Shown here: piece by piece, positions 34,842-43,928 of the stretch
Numbering within the stretch: position 1 is the first letter of the stretch
How the letters are laid out: each line of letters begins with the position of its first letter
Assembly (NCBI GenBank): GCA_965243695.1
Contig: CBDEWC010000043.1
Location: 1 to 64,000 of the forward strand
Length of the DNA stretch: 64,000 bases
Direction of reading: 5' to 3'
Origin: JAKVCB01 sp965243695
Lineage (GTDB): Bacteria; Planctomycetota; Planctomycetia; Pirellulales; Lacipirellulaceae
Made by a program: the position numbers and the translations under genes
The notes under the pieces: generated by a model
The model's database searches: none
What the model saw: the letters and a program-made list of their open reading frames with translations, nothing else
What the model was told of the DNA's origin: nothing

Positions 34842-37013
34842 TCAGTCAATATAGAGAAATTCATTTGCCGTCAGCATCAACCGGGCGAAGCTGGTCCAGG
34901 CCTCCACGTCCACTTCCGCCGGCTGGACACCTGCGGAGAGCAACTGGCTACGATAACGCGTGATGTAGTGATTGGCCTGCTCAAGCTCCGACGCCCCTGG
35001 TGGGCGTCCCCAGGCAAGCTGGTAAGCGGTCCTGATCCGCTGCTGTTCGTCAGAGTTGGTGCGCAGGCGCCGCGACAATCCTTCGGCACGTTCTTTTACA
35101 AAAACGTGGTTCATCAAAAACAGTGCCTGCTGGGGAAGGATCGATTCGGCCCGCTCGCCAGTCGACTGGTTCGTATCGGCACCGTCAAAAATGGAAAGAT
35201 AGGGATGACGCTGGATTCGCTGCGTCATCAGGTAGACACTCCGCTTGTTGGTTGGATAGACCTCACCAAAAGGCTTGTGCTGCGAATAGTCCCACTCTCG
35301 CAGCGGTGCAAAAGGATGTGCGCCGGCAACCGTCAGGTCCAAATCGCCACTGACCGCCAGCATTGCATCACGAATGGCTTCCGCATCGAGCTGACGGCGC
35401 CGGTAATGCCAGCAGTAAACATTTCCCGGGTCGATCGCCTGGTTGGCAGCAACCACTTCACTGGAAAGCCGGTAGGTGTGCGACATGAGCAAAAGCCGGT
35501 GGATCTGCTTGATCGACCAGCCACTCTCGACAAACTTTTCCGCCAGCCAGTCGAGGAGTTCTGGATGCGTTGGCGGTGCACCGGTAATACCAAAGTTCGA
35601 CATGGTCTCGACCAGCCCCTGCCCGAAGTGGTGCTTCCAGATCCGGTTGACCATCACCCGGGCGGTGAGCGGATTTTCAGCCGCAGCAACCCACTCGGCC
35701 AGCTGCATCCGGCCACTGCTGCCTGCGGGAATTTTTAAATCCCCACCCGCCAGCAAGACCACCGGGGCATTGCGAGGGACCACCTCACCGAGTTGCTTGG
35801 GATCGCCCTGAAGTTGCAGGTGGACATCGGTTGGCTTGCCCTCGGAAACCGCATACGCCGAGATCTTCATCAGGTAGGCATATTCGTCATGCAAATTTCC
35901 CAGGCGCACCTTCACCTCGTCGACCTTGGCCTGCAGTACCTTGTAGATGGCGTCATATTCTTTTTGAAGGGCATCGATTTCCGGCTGCGGTTTTCCGTCC
36001 CGCTTGGCCATGTTGATTTGTGAACGCAGCGTGTCAACCTGCCCGCGCATTGGCTCAAGGGTCGGACTGCCCAGCCGATTGCTCTCGTCAACCAGGACTT
36101 TGACCTGTTCGTCATAACCTTGGGTAATCTGATCGTACTCCTCCCGGGAGTGCTTGAGGGGAACCAGGTGGAGCCGTTTTTTCTTCGCTTCCGATCCCGA
36201 AAACGGGTACTGCGTACTGGCAAAAAAACCATACAACGCGTAGTAATCACGGTTGGTGATGGGATCGAATTTGTGATCGTGGCAACGGGCACATTTGAGT
36301 GTCAGCGCCAGCATCGCCCGCCCCATCGTATCGAGCGTATCCTCAATTTCGAGGTGAGGAAACTGAAAGGGCTCGGTGCCAAAACGGCGCGAGAGGGCGA
36401 TAAATCCGGTGGCCACCCGCAGATCCCACTGCGCATCGGCAGGAGCCGTTTCCGCCATGATGTCACCGGCAATCTGTTCACGCAAAAAACGATCGAACGG
36501 CTTGTCGCGGTTGAACGAGTCGATGACGTAGTCGCGATAACGAAACATTTCGGGAATCGGGTAATCGCCGTTATCGCCCGCCGTATCCGCATAGCGGGCC
36601 ACGTCCAGCCAGTACCTGCCCCAACGTTCCCCGTAATGGGTCGATGCCAGCAGGCGATCGACCAGTCGCGCATAGGCATCGTCCGAGCGGTCCTCTATAA
36701 ACGCCTGCACTTCCTCGGGGGTGGGAGGCAGGCCAAGCAGATCAAAATAGAGTCGCCGAACAAGTACCCCTCGACTGGCATCGCCTGCCGGGCGCAACTG
36801 CTTTTCGTGAAGCTTCCGGAGAATGAACCGGTCGACCGGGTTGGCCGACCAACTGCCTGCTTCCTCCGGCACCGTAACCGGATCAACAGCCCGAAAGGCC
36901 CAGTGCTGCGGGGCGGACGTGGTGCCGGCACCGGCGGGCAGCACCAGGCAACTGCCAACAAGGAGGCATACCCTGATAACCACTCGACTGTCAGGAACCC
37001 TTTTTAACAACAC
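34842..37013 (-). CDS. DUF1549/DUF1553 protein (PSCyt2-PSD1)
   Basis: 723 residues from the GTG at 37013, which has GGAGAAACAA upstream. A signal peptide (VVIRVCLLVGSCLVLPAGAG) precedes DUF1549: VDRFILRKLHEKQL, LVRRLYFDLLGLPPTPEEV, YADTAGDNGDYPIPEMFRYRD, and a CxxCH in LKCARCHDHKFD. A coiled-coil-like linker (residues about 320-370) leads to DUF1553: ARVMVNRIWKHHFGQGLV, LLDWLAEKFVESGWSIKQIHRLL and RESILPQQALFLMN-type ends. Family knowledge: cytochrome-like but function unproven. Intact, in contrast to the frameshifted paralogue at 10492. Confidence 0.9.
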   Translation of the reverse strand: MLLKRVPDSRVVIRVCLLVGSCLVLPAGAGTTSAPQHWAFRAVDPVTVPEEAGSWSANPVDRFILRKLHEKQLRPAGDASRGVLVRRLYFDLLGLPPTPEEVQAFIEDRSDDAYARLVDRLLASTHYGERWGRYWLDVARYADTAGDNGDYPIPEMFRYRDYVIDSFNRDKPFDRFLREQIAGDIMAETAPADAQWDLRVATGFIALSRRFGTEPFQFPHLEIEDTLDTMGRAMLALTLKCARCHDHKFDPITNRDYYALYGFFASTQYPFSGSEAKKKRLHLVPLKHSREEYDQITQGYDEQVKVLVDESNRLGSPTLEPMRGQVDTLRSQINMAKRDGKPQPEIDALQKEYDAIYKVLQAKVDEVKVRLGNLHDEYAYLMKISAYAVSEGKPTDVHLQLQGDPKQLGEVVPRNAPVVLLAGGDLKIPAGSSGRMQLAEWVAAAENPLTARVMVNRIWKHHFGQGLVETMSNFGITGAPPTHPELLDWLAEKFVESGWSIKQIHRLLLMSHTYRLSSEVVAANQAIDPGNVYCWHYRRRQLDAEAIRDAMLAVSGDLDLTVAGAHPFAPLREWDYSQHKPFGEVYPTNKRSVYLMTQRIQRHPYLSIFDGADTNQSTGERAESILPQQALFLMNHVFVKERAEGLSRRLRTNSDEQQRIRTAYQLAWGRPPGASELEQANHYITRYRSQLLSAGVQPAEVDVEAWTSFARLMLTANEFLYID

Positions 37014-37269
37014 TTGTTTCTCCGCAGATGGACCTGTCTCACCTTGGGTTTATCATAACCTATCAACTTGCCGGCTCAAAGCATAAGCCGCCTCCAAAAT
37101 GCCCACCGTCATCGCCAATACAACCAGGCTGACAAACTCTTTGCACCGAACGCACCAACCAACATTACCGGAAACCACCAGGTTCAACATGAAAGAACCA
37201 TGGCTAAGGGATGGCGCCACCAAAACGCGATGCAGTATGCCTGGCCGCATGGATTGCTGTCTGGTGGCC

Positions 37270-37983
37270 TTACTGCGGGCTGCTTTCGCTCGCAGGCGGC
37301 TCGGACAGCGCGTCATGTTCAAACAAAAGGTAACTCGTTGGATCGCTGGGAAGATAGGTATTCAACCCCGCTTCGGCCAATGCCGAAGCGGCATTGGCCA
37401 GGATCACAATGCCAAACAACCAGTAGGTACACCAGGAATACCAGCCCAGTTTCGGGCGACGCGGAATCACACTGGCCGCCGGTTCGGTATCATGACACAC
37501 CGGACAGTGAAGTACCGGCTCCCGACCGAAAATCAGCATCAACCCGCTGACGATGATTACCATCACAAACACAATCAGTGCCCAAGTGTAGAGGTGCATA
37601 CCAAGGACCGGACTTCCGTACCCTGGATCGTCCGGCGCGATGTGCAGCAGGATCTGGCGGGAGGAAATCACCATCCCCACCACGGCCGCAAGCAGCGACA
37701 TCCCATAACCCAACCCCATCACCGAGAACCCCTGGATACGGGCGTAGTGGCCATGGGTAATGACGAAGATCGAACCGATCGCCGTCAGGATCATCGCCAT
37801 CCGCTGCAGCAGGCAGAGCGGGCATGGATATTCGCCGCCCACCAACTGGATCCAAAACGCCCCCAACAGGACCACAGAAATTGCAAGCACACAAATGTGG
37901 AGGATCACTAATTCGATTCTGTTCCAGAATTTCCAGATCGGATGTTCATCGCTGATCGAATGGTTCTGTTCGGCGGCAGGCAT
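37270..37983 (-). CDS. dsbB: Disulfide bond formation protein DsbB-like
   Basis: 237 residues from the ATG at 37983, with GAGGAG upstream; a TTG at 37989 is also in frame. Four to five transmembrane helices. The first periplasmic loop has YPCPLCLLQR, the CxxC pair of DsbB, which passes electrons to quinone. A second CxxC, LHCPVCHDT, occurs after helix four, where classical DsbB has C104/C130. A C-terminal helix and acidic tail are extra. It would reoxidise a thiol-disulfide partner in the periplasm; no dsbA is seen nearby. Confidence 0.8.
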   Translation of the reverse strand: MPAAEQNHSISDEHPIWKFWNRIELVILHICVLAISVVLLGAFWIQLVGGEYPCPLCLLQRMAMILTAIGSIFVITHGHYARIQGFSVMGLGYGMSLLAAVVGMVISSRQILLHIAPDDPGYGSPVLGMHLYTWALIVFVMVIIVSGLMLIFGREPVLHCPVCHDTEPAASVIPRRPKLGWYSWCTYWLFGIVILANAASALAEAGLNTYLPSDPTSYLLFEHDALSEPPASESSPQ

Positions 37984-38042
37984 AACCAACTCCTCGTGAC
38001 TGGCGGTTGCGCTGGGAGGTCAGTCGCTGTGGTGTTTGGAGG

Positions 38043-38201
38043 TCAAAAATTTACGTCCAGTTTGTCGGTGGCATGGTGCACGAACAGCATGACCACAAAC
38101 CCGAGTGTCAGGAAAAAGAGGATCACCGACAACCACGGAAGATGCCGCAGCATCGAAATCAACAAAAAAAACAAACACAAGAAAATCCCTGCGGCGATCA
38201 T
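38043..38201 (-). CDS. Small two-helix membrane protein
   Basis: 52 residues from the ATG at 38201, with AAGGAGA about 10 bases upstream. Two hydrophobic segments, IAAGIFLCLFFLLISML and WLSVILFFLTLGFVVMLFV, then a short basic/acidic tail. No family recognised. It ends 60 bases before the dsbB start and reads the same way, so the two are probably one transcript. Confidence 0.55.
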   Translation of the reverse strand: MIAAGIFLCLFFLLISMLRHLPWLSVILFFLTLGFVVMLFVHHATDKLDVNF

Positions 38202-38239
38202 GACCAATGGTCTCCTTGGATGAGTTCCATGGATGCAGC

Positions 38240-38315
38240 GGATCCACAGCAATTGGGTCCACTGATCAATTGGGTCCCCTGATTAGATACACAGCTGATT
38301 AGGTCCACAGCGATT
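38240..38315. repeat. About five degenerate 14-17-bp tandem repeats
   Basis: Variants of GGGTCCACAGCAATT follow one another (GATCCACAGCAATT, GGGTCCACTGATCAATT, GGGTCCCCTGATTA, GATACACAGCTGATTA, GGTCCACAGCGATT). They lie just upstream of the small membrane protein and dsbB. Divergence suggests an old array, perhaps a regulatory element. Confidence 0.7.
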
Positions 38316-38714
38316 GAGGCTGCGTATTGTAACCGGCGAACCACCATCGTGCTGGGCCAATTTGAACCACCACGCCGCCAATCGCGTGCTTTTTTATTTT
38401 TCGCCAACCACCTTCCGAGAGGGGCTGCGTGATAGGCTTTGTGCCATCCGAGTCGCCCTGCAGTGGGCTACCTTTTGTGGGCAAAGGTGAGGCACTTGAA
38501 GATCGCGACTATTATCGCAGACCCCGGAGTTACCCAAACCATCCAACCTGCGTGCAAAACCATATCGCCTGAAAAGGCAACCTAAGATCTCTGCCGCAGG
38601 AAAGGAACGCAGGATCAGACCTGGCCGACCAAGCAGGCCAACGCCCACCACAACCAGGCACCGAAGCTGTCGATAGAGCGCATCGCAAACCGGTCGTGAT
38701 GGTAGCTCGGTGAA
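38316..38714. other. Intergenic region downstream of the cold-shock gene
   Basis: No gene recognised. Open frames have no ribosome binding site or family signal. Confidence 0.4.
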
Positions 38715-38912
38715 CTACGTGGGGCGGACGTTCTCAGCACGGGGCCCCTTGGGACCTTGCCCCTCTTCATATTCAACCGATTGCCCCTCATGCAAAGCCT
38801 CGATCGTGGTCCCCACCAAGGCCGAATGGTGAAAGAAGAGTTCGGTTCCATGACTATCGATGAATCCAAAGCCTTTTTCTGATATTACCTTTTTGACGGT
38901 ACCTTGTGGCAT
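38715..38912 (-). CDS. Cold-shock domain protein
   Basis: 65 residues. It has GTVKKVISEKGFGFID (RNP1) and ELFFHHSAL (RNP2) with a C-terminal EGQGPKGPRAENV, the usual cold-shock domain length and motifs. Binds single-stranded RNA/DNA and relaxes structure. A strong GGGAGGAAAC site precedes the ATG. It reads downstream of the DEAD-box helicase on the same strand, with 147 bases between, and a 5' leader may regulate it; the pairing with a helicase and an RRM protein suggests an RNA-structure or cold-adaptation cluster. Confidence 0.95.
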   Translation of the reverse strand: MPQGTVKKVISEKGFGFIDSHGTELFFHHSALVGTTIEALHEGQSVEYEEGQGPKGPRAENVRPT

Positions 38913-39059
38913 TTGAGTTTCCTCCCAGAGTAAAATTGCCAGAGTAAAATTACAGGACCGGCTGATTCTCTTTTGGCTGTGAAGTACAACGGGCTCGCCT
39001 TCGTTTTAGTTGCTCCACTTATTGACTTGTCCTTTGCTCCTACTTTGTACTCGCTCTAC

Positions 39060-40481
39060 TTAACGGACGCCAGCGGCCCGGTGGCGGTCTTTTCCACGGC
39101 GTGATTCCCCAGGTTGTTTTGAGTCATTCGACGGCTTGGAACCACCGGCTCCCTGGCGAGCCGACTTGTGGCGGGCTGACTTGTGGCGGGTACGACGCCT
39201 GGCGGGACGTTTCGCCTCGCCAGAAGCGGCCTCGTGGCGGCTCTTATCTAATTCACGAGTCTCCGTTTCAGTTGTCTTTTTTTGACCACTGCCATGCGTG
39301 ACCGCACGCGGTTGTGAAGAGTTTGACACGGATGCCATTGTCTCTACGAGCATGGTTTTTCCGATCAACTTTTCTACCATGTGGAGAAGGTGCCGTTCGT
39401 CATGGCCGCAAAATGAGATCGCTTGCCCCGAAGCGCCCGCCCGCGCCGTGCGTCCAATGCGGTGAACGTACGTTTCGGGAACGTCCGGCAAATCGTAGTT
39501 AATAACATGCGAGACGTCCGAAAAATCGAGTCCCCGCGCCGCGAGGTCAGTGGCCACCAGCACAGGAGGCTGCTCGGAATGGAATTCGCGAATCACCGAT
39601 TTTCGTTTTGCCTGGCTTTTGTTTCCATGAATTGCCATGGCTCGAATCCCGTCCCGCTGCAGACAACGGACAATCTTGTCAGCCCCCCGCTTGGTCCGAG
39701 AAAAGACGATGGTCTTTGTCTGGCGAGTTTCCTGGAGATACCGCGTGAGGGTGGCTGTCTTATGTTTGGGCTCGACGAAATAAACGGCTTGCGATACGAG
39801 CTCCGGCGGAGTGGCAACGGGCCCGACTTGCACCTCAAATGGACGACGCAACCATTGTGCTGCGACCTTGCGAACCTCCGGCGGCATGGTTGCAGAGAAC
39901 ATTAGCGTTTGGCGGCGGTCAGGTACTTGCGCAACAATTTTTTTCAGGTCGTGAATAAAGCCCATGTCGAGCATCAGGTCGGCTTCGTCGAGAATCAGGA
40001 TTTCCACAGAGCCGAGTTTGACAAATCCTTGCCCAATCAGATCCAGAAGACGACCTGGTGTTGCAACGAGAATGTCGATGCCAGCCTGCAAAGCACGGAC
40101 TTGCGGCCCCTGTCGGACTCCACCAAAAATAACGGCGTGTCGCAATGCGGTAAATCGCCCATAGGTCGTCAAACTCTCGCCGATTTGTCCGGCCAGTTCG
40201 CGCGTGGGTGCCAGGATAAGAGTGCGGATGACCCGTCGACCTGACCGCTGACGCCGACGGGCTGCACCCGTGGGTGCCACAGCCGCGGTCATTAAGTGCT
40301 GGAACATCGGCAGCGCAAAAGCTGCCGTCTTACCCGTTCCCGTCTGGGCACAACCAAGCAGGTCGCGCCCCTTGAGAACCTGGGGAATGGCTTTCTGCTG
40401 GATAGGAGTGGCCTGATCGTGGCCCACAGCCTGAAGACTTCGGAGCAAAGGCTCGCAGAGCGAGAGGCTTTCAAACTTCAT
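39060..40481 (-). CDS. DEAD-box RNA helicase, RhlE-like
   Basis: 473 residues. All helicase motifs are present: Q-motif (GHDQATPIQQKAIP), I AQTGTGKTAAF, Ia PTRELAGQI, GG, II LDEADLMLD, III SATMPP, IV IVFSRTKRGAD, V DLAARGLDF and VI HRIGRTARAG. The 80-residue C-terminal tail is basic and Ser/Lys/Arg-rich (RRRTRHKSARHKSARQ), typical of RhlE/DeaD tails that bind RNA. Role: ATP-dependent unwinding of RNA structure, for example in ribosome assembly or cold response. It lies upstream of a cold-shock gene on the same strand. Confidence 0.9.
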   Translation of the reverse strand: MKFESLSLCEPLLRSLQAVGHDQATPIQQKAIPQVLKGRDLLGCAQTGTGKTAAFALPMFQHLMTAAVAPTGAARRRQRSGRRVIRTLILAPTRELAGQIGESLTTYGRFTALRHAVIFGGVRQGPQVRALQAGIDILVATPGRLLDLIGQGFVKLGSVEILILDEADLMLDMGFIHDLKKIVAQVPDRRQTLMFSATMPPEVRKVAAQWLRRPFEVQVGPVATPPELVSQAVYFVEPKHKTATLTRYLQETRQTKTIVFSRTKRGADKIVRCLQRDGIRAMAIHGNKSQAKRKSVIREFHSEQPPVLVATDLAARGLDFSDVSHVINYDLPDVPETYVHRIGRTARAGASGQAISFCGHDERHLLHMVEKLIGKTMLVETMASVSNSSQPRAVTHGSGQKKTTETETRELDKSRHEAASGEAKRPARRRTRHKSARHKSARQGAGGSKPSNDSKQPGESRRGKDRHRAAGVR

Positions 40482-41713
40482 AAAAGGTGCTTACTTTCAA
40501 TACAAGAAAAAGTCGTGTCGAGTAACCCCGAAAAGTGGCGACCCGGTACTACCTGTCAGCTTACCACGGTCAGAACAGAATAAACCGACTGACTGTGGCA
40601 TCGTTCAACAAGGGGAAACACTCCCATACACTGACAGCAATATGATTCAGGAGCAAGAGAATCCGTCGCGGTCGAAAACAAAATAACTGGAACACACAGG
40701 CCACTGTCTTGGCCGATGAGGCGTCCAGATGGCCGTGGCCAATAAGGCATTTAAATGGCCGCGGTCTCGAAGTCGAATGAACACGATCCCTAGCGTGAAG
40801 AATAGGTGATCGGTCTCGCGCCTAGCATCGCCTTCCAGCCTAACACTCGTGTGTGCCACGTCAACCCTTTATCCCGGCCGCTAACCGTTATTCCCTCAAT
40901 TCTTATCGGATACCTGCCAGACTTACCGCACTGCATTTTCGGATCTTTCGACAAACTAGTACGCCACATCCCGACGATTTTTGGCAACCCGTTTCGGCAA
41001 CCCGTTTCGGCAACCCATTTCCTCAACCCATTTCCTCAACCATGAGGTGTACGGGATTTTTTCCGACAGGTGGGATTCTCTCAAAGATCCCAGTCCGAAC
41101 GGGAGCAACCATCACTTCGCCAACGGCACCCTCAAGGGTCCAACATGACAGTCGTGACACGGCAAAGTCTTGGGGCGATGTCACTGGGTCGTTGTCCTGG
41201 GCAAACGGTTAACACGGCCAGGGGGGAACAGGTCCTCCTACCGTGGCGACTGAGGTGGCCGCTGGACTCTCGTGTCTCTTTCCAGCGGCAAAGGAGGACA
41301 CCACGGTCACCAGGTGGTATTCCCACAGATGGTCAGGCACCGGCGAGACGGTGTGAACCGCAATCGAGACAGACCGGCAGATGCGGGAAACAACCGCAGT
41401 GCCTGGGAGGGGGATCGGCACCATCCTACTCGCCAGGTCCGACCCCCTGTTTCTTTCTGATTTGGTGTCCTTCCCTGAAGCCAACCACCCAAAACGGTCG
41501 TTGCCGGCAGAGGACTCCACTATACATGGGGGTGAATTCAGGGTAAAAAGGAGTGCAGTCGGTTGCGATCGCGTATCGGCATCGGTTCTTAAGAAACCGG
41601 TCCACCGGAAGCTCTTTCATCCGTCCCCTAGTTGGCTCTTACGTCAGCTCCTTCCTCTTTGGCCTTGGAAAGTGAAACATTGGGCCATCAGTCCCGCGTA
41701 CAGGAGATCTCCG
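40482..41713. other. Long non-coding region of 1.2 kb
   Basis: No protein family was seen in any frame; the frames between 40820 and 41713 lack ribosome sites. I also looked for RNase P RNA, tmRNA, 6S and SRP RNA signatures and found none. It separates the divergent helicase and RRM genes and contains the tandem repeats at 40985-41036. It may hold regulatory leaders of both genes. Confidence 0.5.
40985..41036. repeat. Four tandem 13-bp repeats
   Basis: Units CAACCCGTTTCGG (twice) and CAACCCATTTCCT (twice), with CAACC of a fifth. The pairwise identity (copies 1=2, 3=4) suggests stepwise duplication. Confidence 0.9.
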
Positions 41714-42139
41714 GTGGGAACAAAATTATATTGCGGAAATTTGAGCTACAACGTTTCGAGTTCCGATTTGGAGCAGCTGTTTTCACAGTTCGGTTCGGTC
41801 GCGAGTGCGGATGTCATTGCAGATCGCAACACGGGCCGCAGCAAAGGTTTTGGCTTCGTGGAAATGGCCACCGAAGCTGAGGCGCAAGCAGCCATCAGCG
41901 GGCTGAATGAAACCGAACATGACGGCCGGCCACTGACAGTGAACGAAGCCAAACCGCGCGAGAGTCGGGGCGGCGGCGGCTACGGTGGCGGTGGCGGCGG
42001 CGGTCGAGGTGGCGGCGGCGGCTACGGTGGCGGTGGCGGTCGAGGTGGCGGCGGCTACGGTGGTGGTGGCGGTCGAGGTGGCGGCGGCGGCTATGGTGGT
42101 GGCGGCGATCGAGGTGGTGATCGAGGCCGCCGTTACTAA
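41714..42139 (+). CDS. RRM glycine-rich RNA-binding protein
   Basis: 141 residues from GTG 41714, which has AGGAG 8 bases upstream; a longer in-frame reading from 41381 lacks support. An RRM occupies residues 1-80: KLYCGNLSYNVSSSDLEQLF (RNP2), GSVASADVIAD, GRSKGFGFVEM (RNP1) and RPLTVNEAKP. The rest is a GGGGRGGGGGYGGGG-type glycine/arginine/tyrosine tail of 60 residues, as in cyanobacterial Rbp and planctomycete homologues that chaperone RNA and respond to cold. Third RNA-binding gene of a cluster with the DEAD-box and cold-shock genes. Confidence 0.9.
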   Translation: MGTKLYCGNLSYNVSSSDLEQLFSQFGSVASADVIADRNTGRSKGFGFVEMATEAEAQAAISGLNETEHDGRPLTVNEAKPRESRGGGGYGGGGGGGRGGGGGYGGGGGRGGGGYGGGGGRGGGGGYGGGGDRGGDRGRRY

Positions 42140-42282
42140 ACGAATAGCAATACGCCGCATTCTCTTTGGTATGCCGTTACCAAAACCACTAGTTGGGTGA
42201 GTACGGGATACTTCGGGACACGAATCGTCCGCTTGCGAAGAAGACAGATTGAAAGACAAATACCTTAACGAGAAAGATATCC

Positions 42283-42504
42283 ATGGCAAATAATCAAAAC
42301 ACCGTCGAGAAACGTCGCCGAGAAATGGAAAAGAAGAGAAAAGCGGAGGAAAAGAGAGAGCAGCGGCGCAGAAAGAAGGAACAAACCGACGATCAAACCG
42401 TGACGGACACCGCCTCGGCAACCGACACCGCCTCGGCAACCGACACCGACTCGGCAACCGACACCGCCTCGGCAACCGATACCGCCTCGGCACCGGACAA
42501 TTGA
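42283..42504 (+). CDS. Small basic protein with Thr-Asp-Thr-Ala-Ser-Ala repeats
   Basis: 73 residues. The first half is highly charged coiled-coil-like (EKRRREMEKKRKAEEKREQR). The second half is a repeat TDTASA, four to five times, encoded by tandem 18-bp units (42406-42492). A GAGAAAG site precedes the ATG. It lies 144 bases downstream of the RRM gene, same direction. No family; the basic part would bind nucleic acid or acidic partners. Confidence 0.6.
   Translation: MANNQNTVEKRRREMEKKRKAEEKREQRRRKKEQTDDQTVTDTASATDTASATDTDSATDTASATDTASAPDN
42406..42492. repeat. Nearly five 18-bp coding tandem repeats
   Basis: Unit GACACCGCCTCGGCAACC with occasional single changes (one GACTCG, one GATACC). 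Each unit adds six residues, so copy number can vary in frame. Confidence 0.9.
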
Positions 42505-42553
42505 CGTGGCAAATCACAGAAAAATTGTCACGTTTGGCAACCTTTAACTGCGT

Positions 42554-42802
42554 GTGGGAGTGGAAATCTTGCTATCTAAATCTGAACAACGCGTCTTACG
42601 CACCTTCCGACAATTCCTAATGACTCCAGGCCAAATGTTGTGCTTCTCCGGTCCCAATCTTGAACAGGACGAGGCAACACTGGATCTCTTGACCGAAAGA
42701 GAACTGCTGATCAAGGAAAAGTTCAAAGGCGGGTATTCTCTCACGCCCGCGGGCTTCGAGTCCATGAACGATTGCGAATTATGCGCCGACGGGAAAGCCT
42801 GA
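42554..42802 (+). CDS. Small hypothetical protein
   Basis: 82 residues from GTG 42554 (GTG 42560 also possible). Predicted helices (SEQRVLRTFRQFLM, EATLDLLTERELLI) followed by FKGGYSLTPAGFESM resemble a winged-helix C-terminus, in which 'YxLTPxG' is a common wing motif. It could bind DNA, but this is weak. It follows the small basic protein by 50 bases on the same strand. Confidence 0.55.
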   Translation: MGVEILLSKSEQRVLRTFRQFLMTPGQMLCFSGPNLEQDEATLDLLTERELLIKEKFKGGYSLTPAGFESMNDCELCADGKA

Positions 42803-43128
42803 AATCGATCACCACGTAATTCTTTAAACGGCTGCATTGCGCAGCTGTAATGATCGGTGTTGTCGATGAGTAAAGCAGCATACTCATCGACCCGGTGCAG
42901 GCCGCGTGACAGAGGCAAAGCCCGCCACCAACATCTGGCCGGCTATTAACAATGGACGGGTTGTCGCAGAGTTTCGCCACGGAACAGTGGCTGAACCGCC
43001 TGTTGCGACAAGCGGTACTCTTTCAAGAAACGACCTGACGTCACCGGAACCTCTGGACGCAGTCCCCAGAGAAGAAATTGTGCTGCCAGAAAGAAAACAA
43101 AAAGCACTTCCGGTTGCTTTACGCCATT
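42803..43128. other. Intergenic region
   Basis: Between the small protein at 42554 and the convergent LemA gene. An 81-residue open frame (42906-43151) has no family signal and overlaps LemA antisense. Confidence 0.35.
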
Positions 43129-43707
43129 CTATCCCGACTTTCTGTATGTGAAATCGACATCCGTAACAACGGGTTCGGAATCGTTTTCTATCTCGAAGAA
43201 CGCCTCGTTCTGCAATTCAAACCAGCCGGCAATCAACTTTGACGGAAAGGCCTCAACCCGGGTGTTGTAATCGCGGACTGTACCATTGTAGTAACAGCAG
43301 GTCTTTTGCAAGGCGTCTTCGATCTCCGAGAGTTCCTGCCGTAATTTCAGAAAGTTAGCGTCGGCCTTTAGCTCGGGATAATTTTTGATCACAGAGAACA
43401 GGTTTTGTAGCGCGCCGGACAACGCGTTTTCATCGCGCTGCTTGTCGTGCACCGACCAATCCCCCACCGCCCAGGTTCTCAGGCGGGTTACATCCTCAAG
43501 CACACCGTGCTTGAAATCGGCATACCCCTTGATGATCTTTACAAGACTGGAAACCAGGTTGTGGCGGCGTTTTAATTGAGCGTCGACGCCACTGAATCCA
43601 TCATGTACAAGGATTCGCTTTTCAATCAGGTTGTTGTAGATGGAAATGATACCAACAACCGGAATCACCACTCCCACCACGACCACCATTAGCAAAAAAG
43701 CACTCAC
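43129..43707 (-). CDS. lemA: LemA-family membrane protein
   Basis: 192 residues from GTG 43707, chosen because AGGAGG lies 8 bases upstream; the frame extends further upstream without support, and an ATG at 43689 is an alternative. One N-terminal transmembrane helix (FLLMVVVVGVVIPVVGIISI), then the LemA pattern YNNLIEKR, FSGVDAQLKRRHNLVSSLVKIIKGYA, ALQNLFSVIKNYPELKADANF, LRQELSEIEDALQKTCCYYNGTVRDYNTR. Family role unclear; usually membrane-anchored with a helical cytoplasmic/periplasmic domain. Confidence 0.9.
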   Translation of the reverse strand: MSAFLLMVVVVGVVIPVVGIISIYNNLIEKRILVHDGFSGVDAQLKRRHNLVSSLVKIIKGYADFKHGVLEDVTRLRTWAVGDWSVHDKQRDENALSGALQNLFSVIKNYPELKADANFLKLRQELSEIEDALQKTCCYYNGTVRDYNTRVEAFPSKLIAGWFELQNEAFFEIENDSEPVVTDVDFTYRKSG

Positions 43708-43928
43708 GCGATTGTCCTCCTGACAGATTCCATGTAAGACCGCAGCCGATATTCTAGCATTGGTCCCAATTGCGGAAAGATGAATCGTTAGAGAGGATGG
43801 ATCACAATCCAAATGTCATTCCGTGGTAATACCCGACACAAGGCGCAAAATAACTCGTTTTTTCAGGCAAGAACGTCCGTACCCACCCCAAAGAGTGGCC
43901 CCTCGGCCATCACCTCGGGGCAGCGTTT

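Noticed and set aside
37053..37190. 45-residue hydrophobic open frame after dsbB
   Set aside because: No ribosome site; the hydrophobic pattern alone is not enough.
42906..43151. 81-residue open frame
   Set aside because: No family signal, and its end overlaps LemA antisense.
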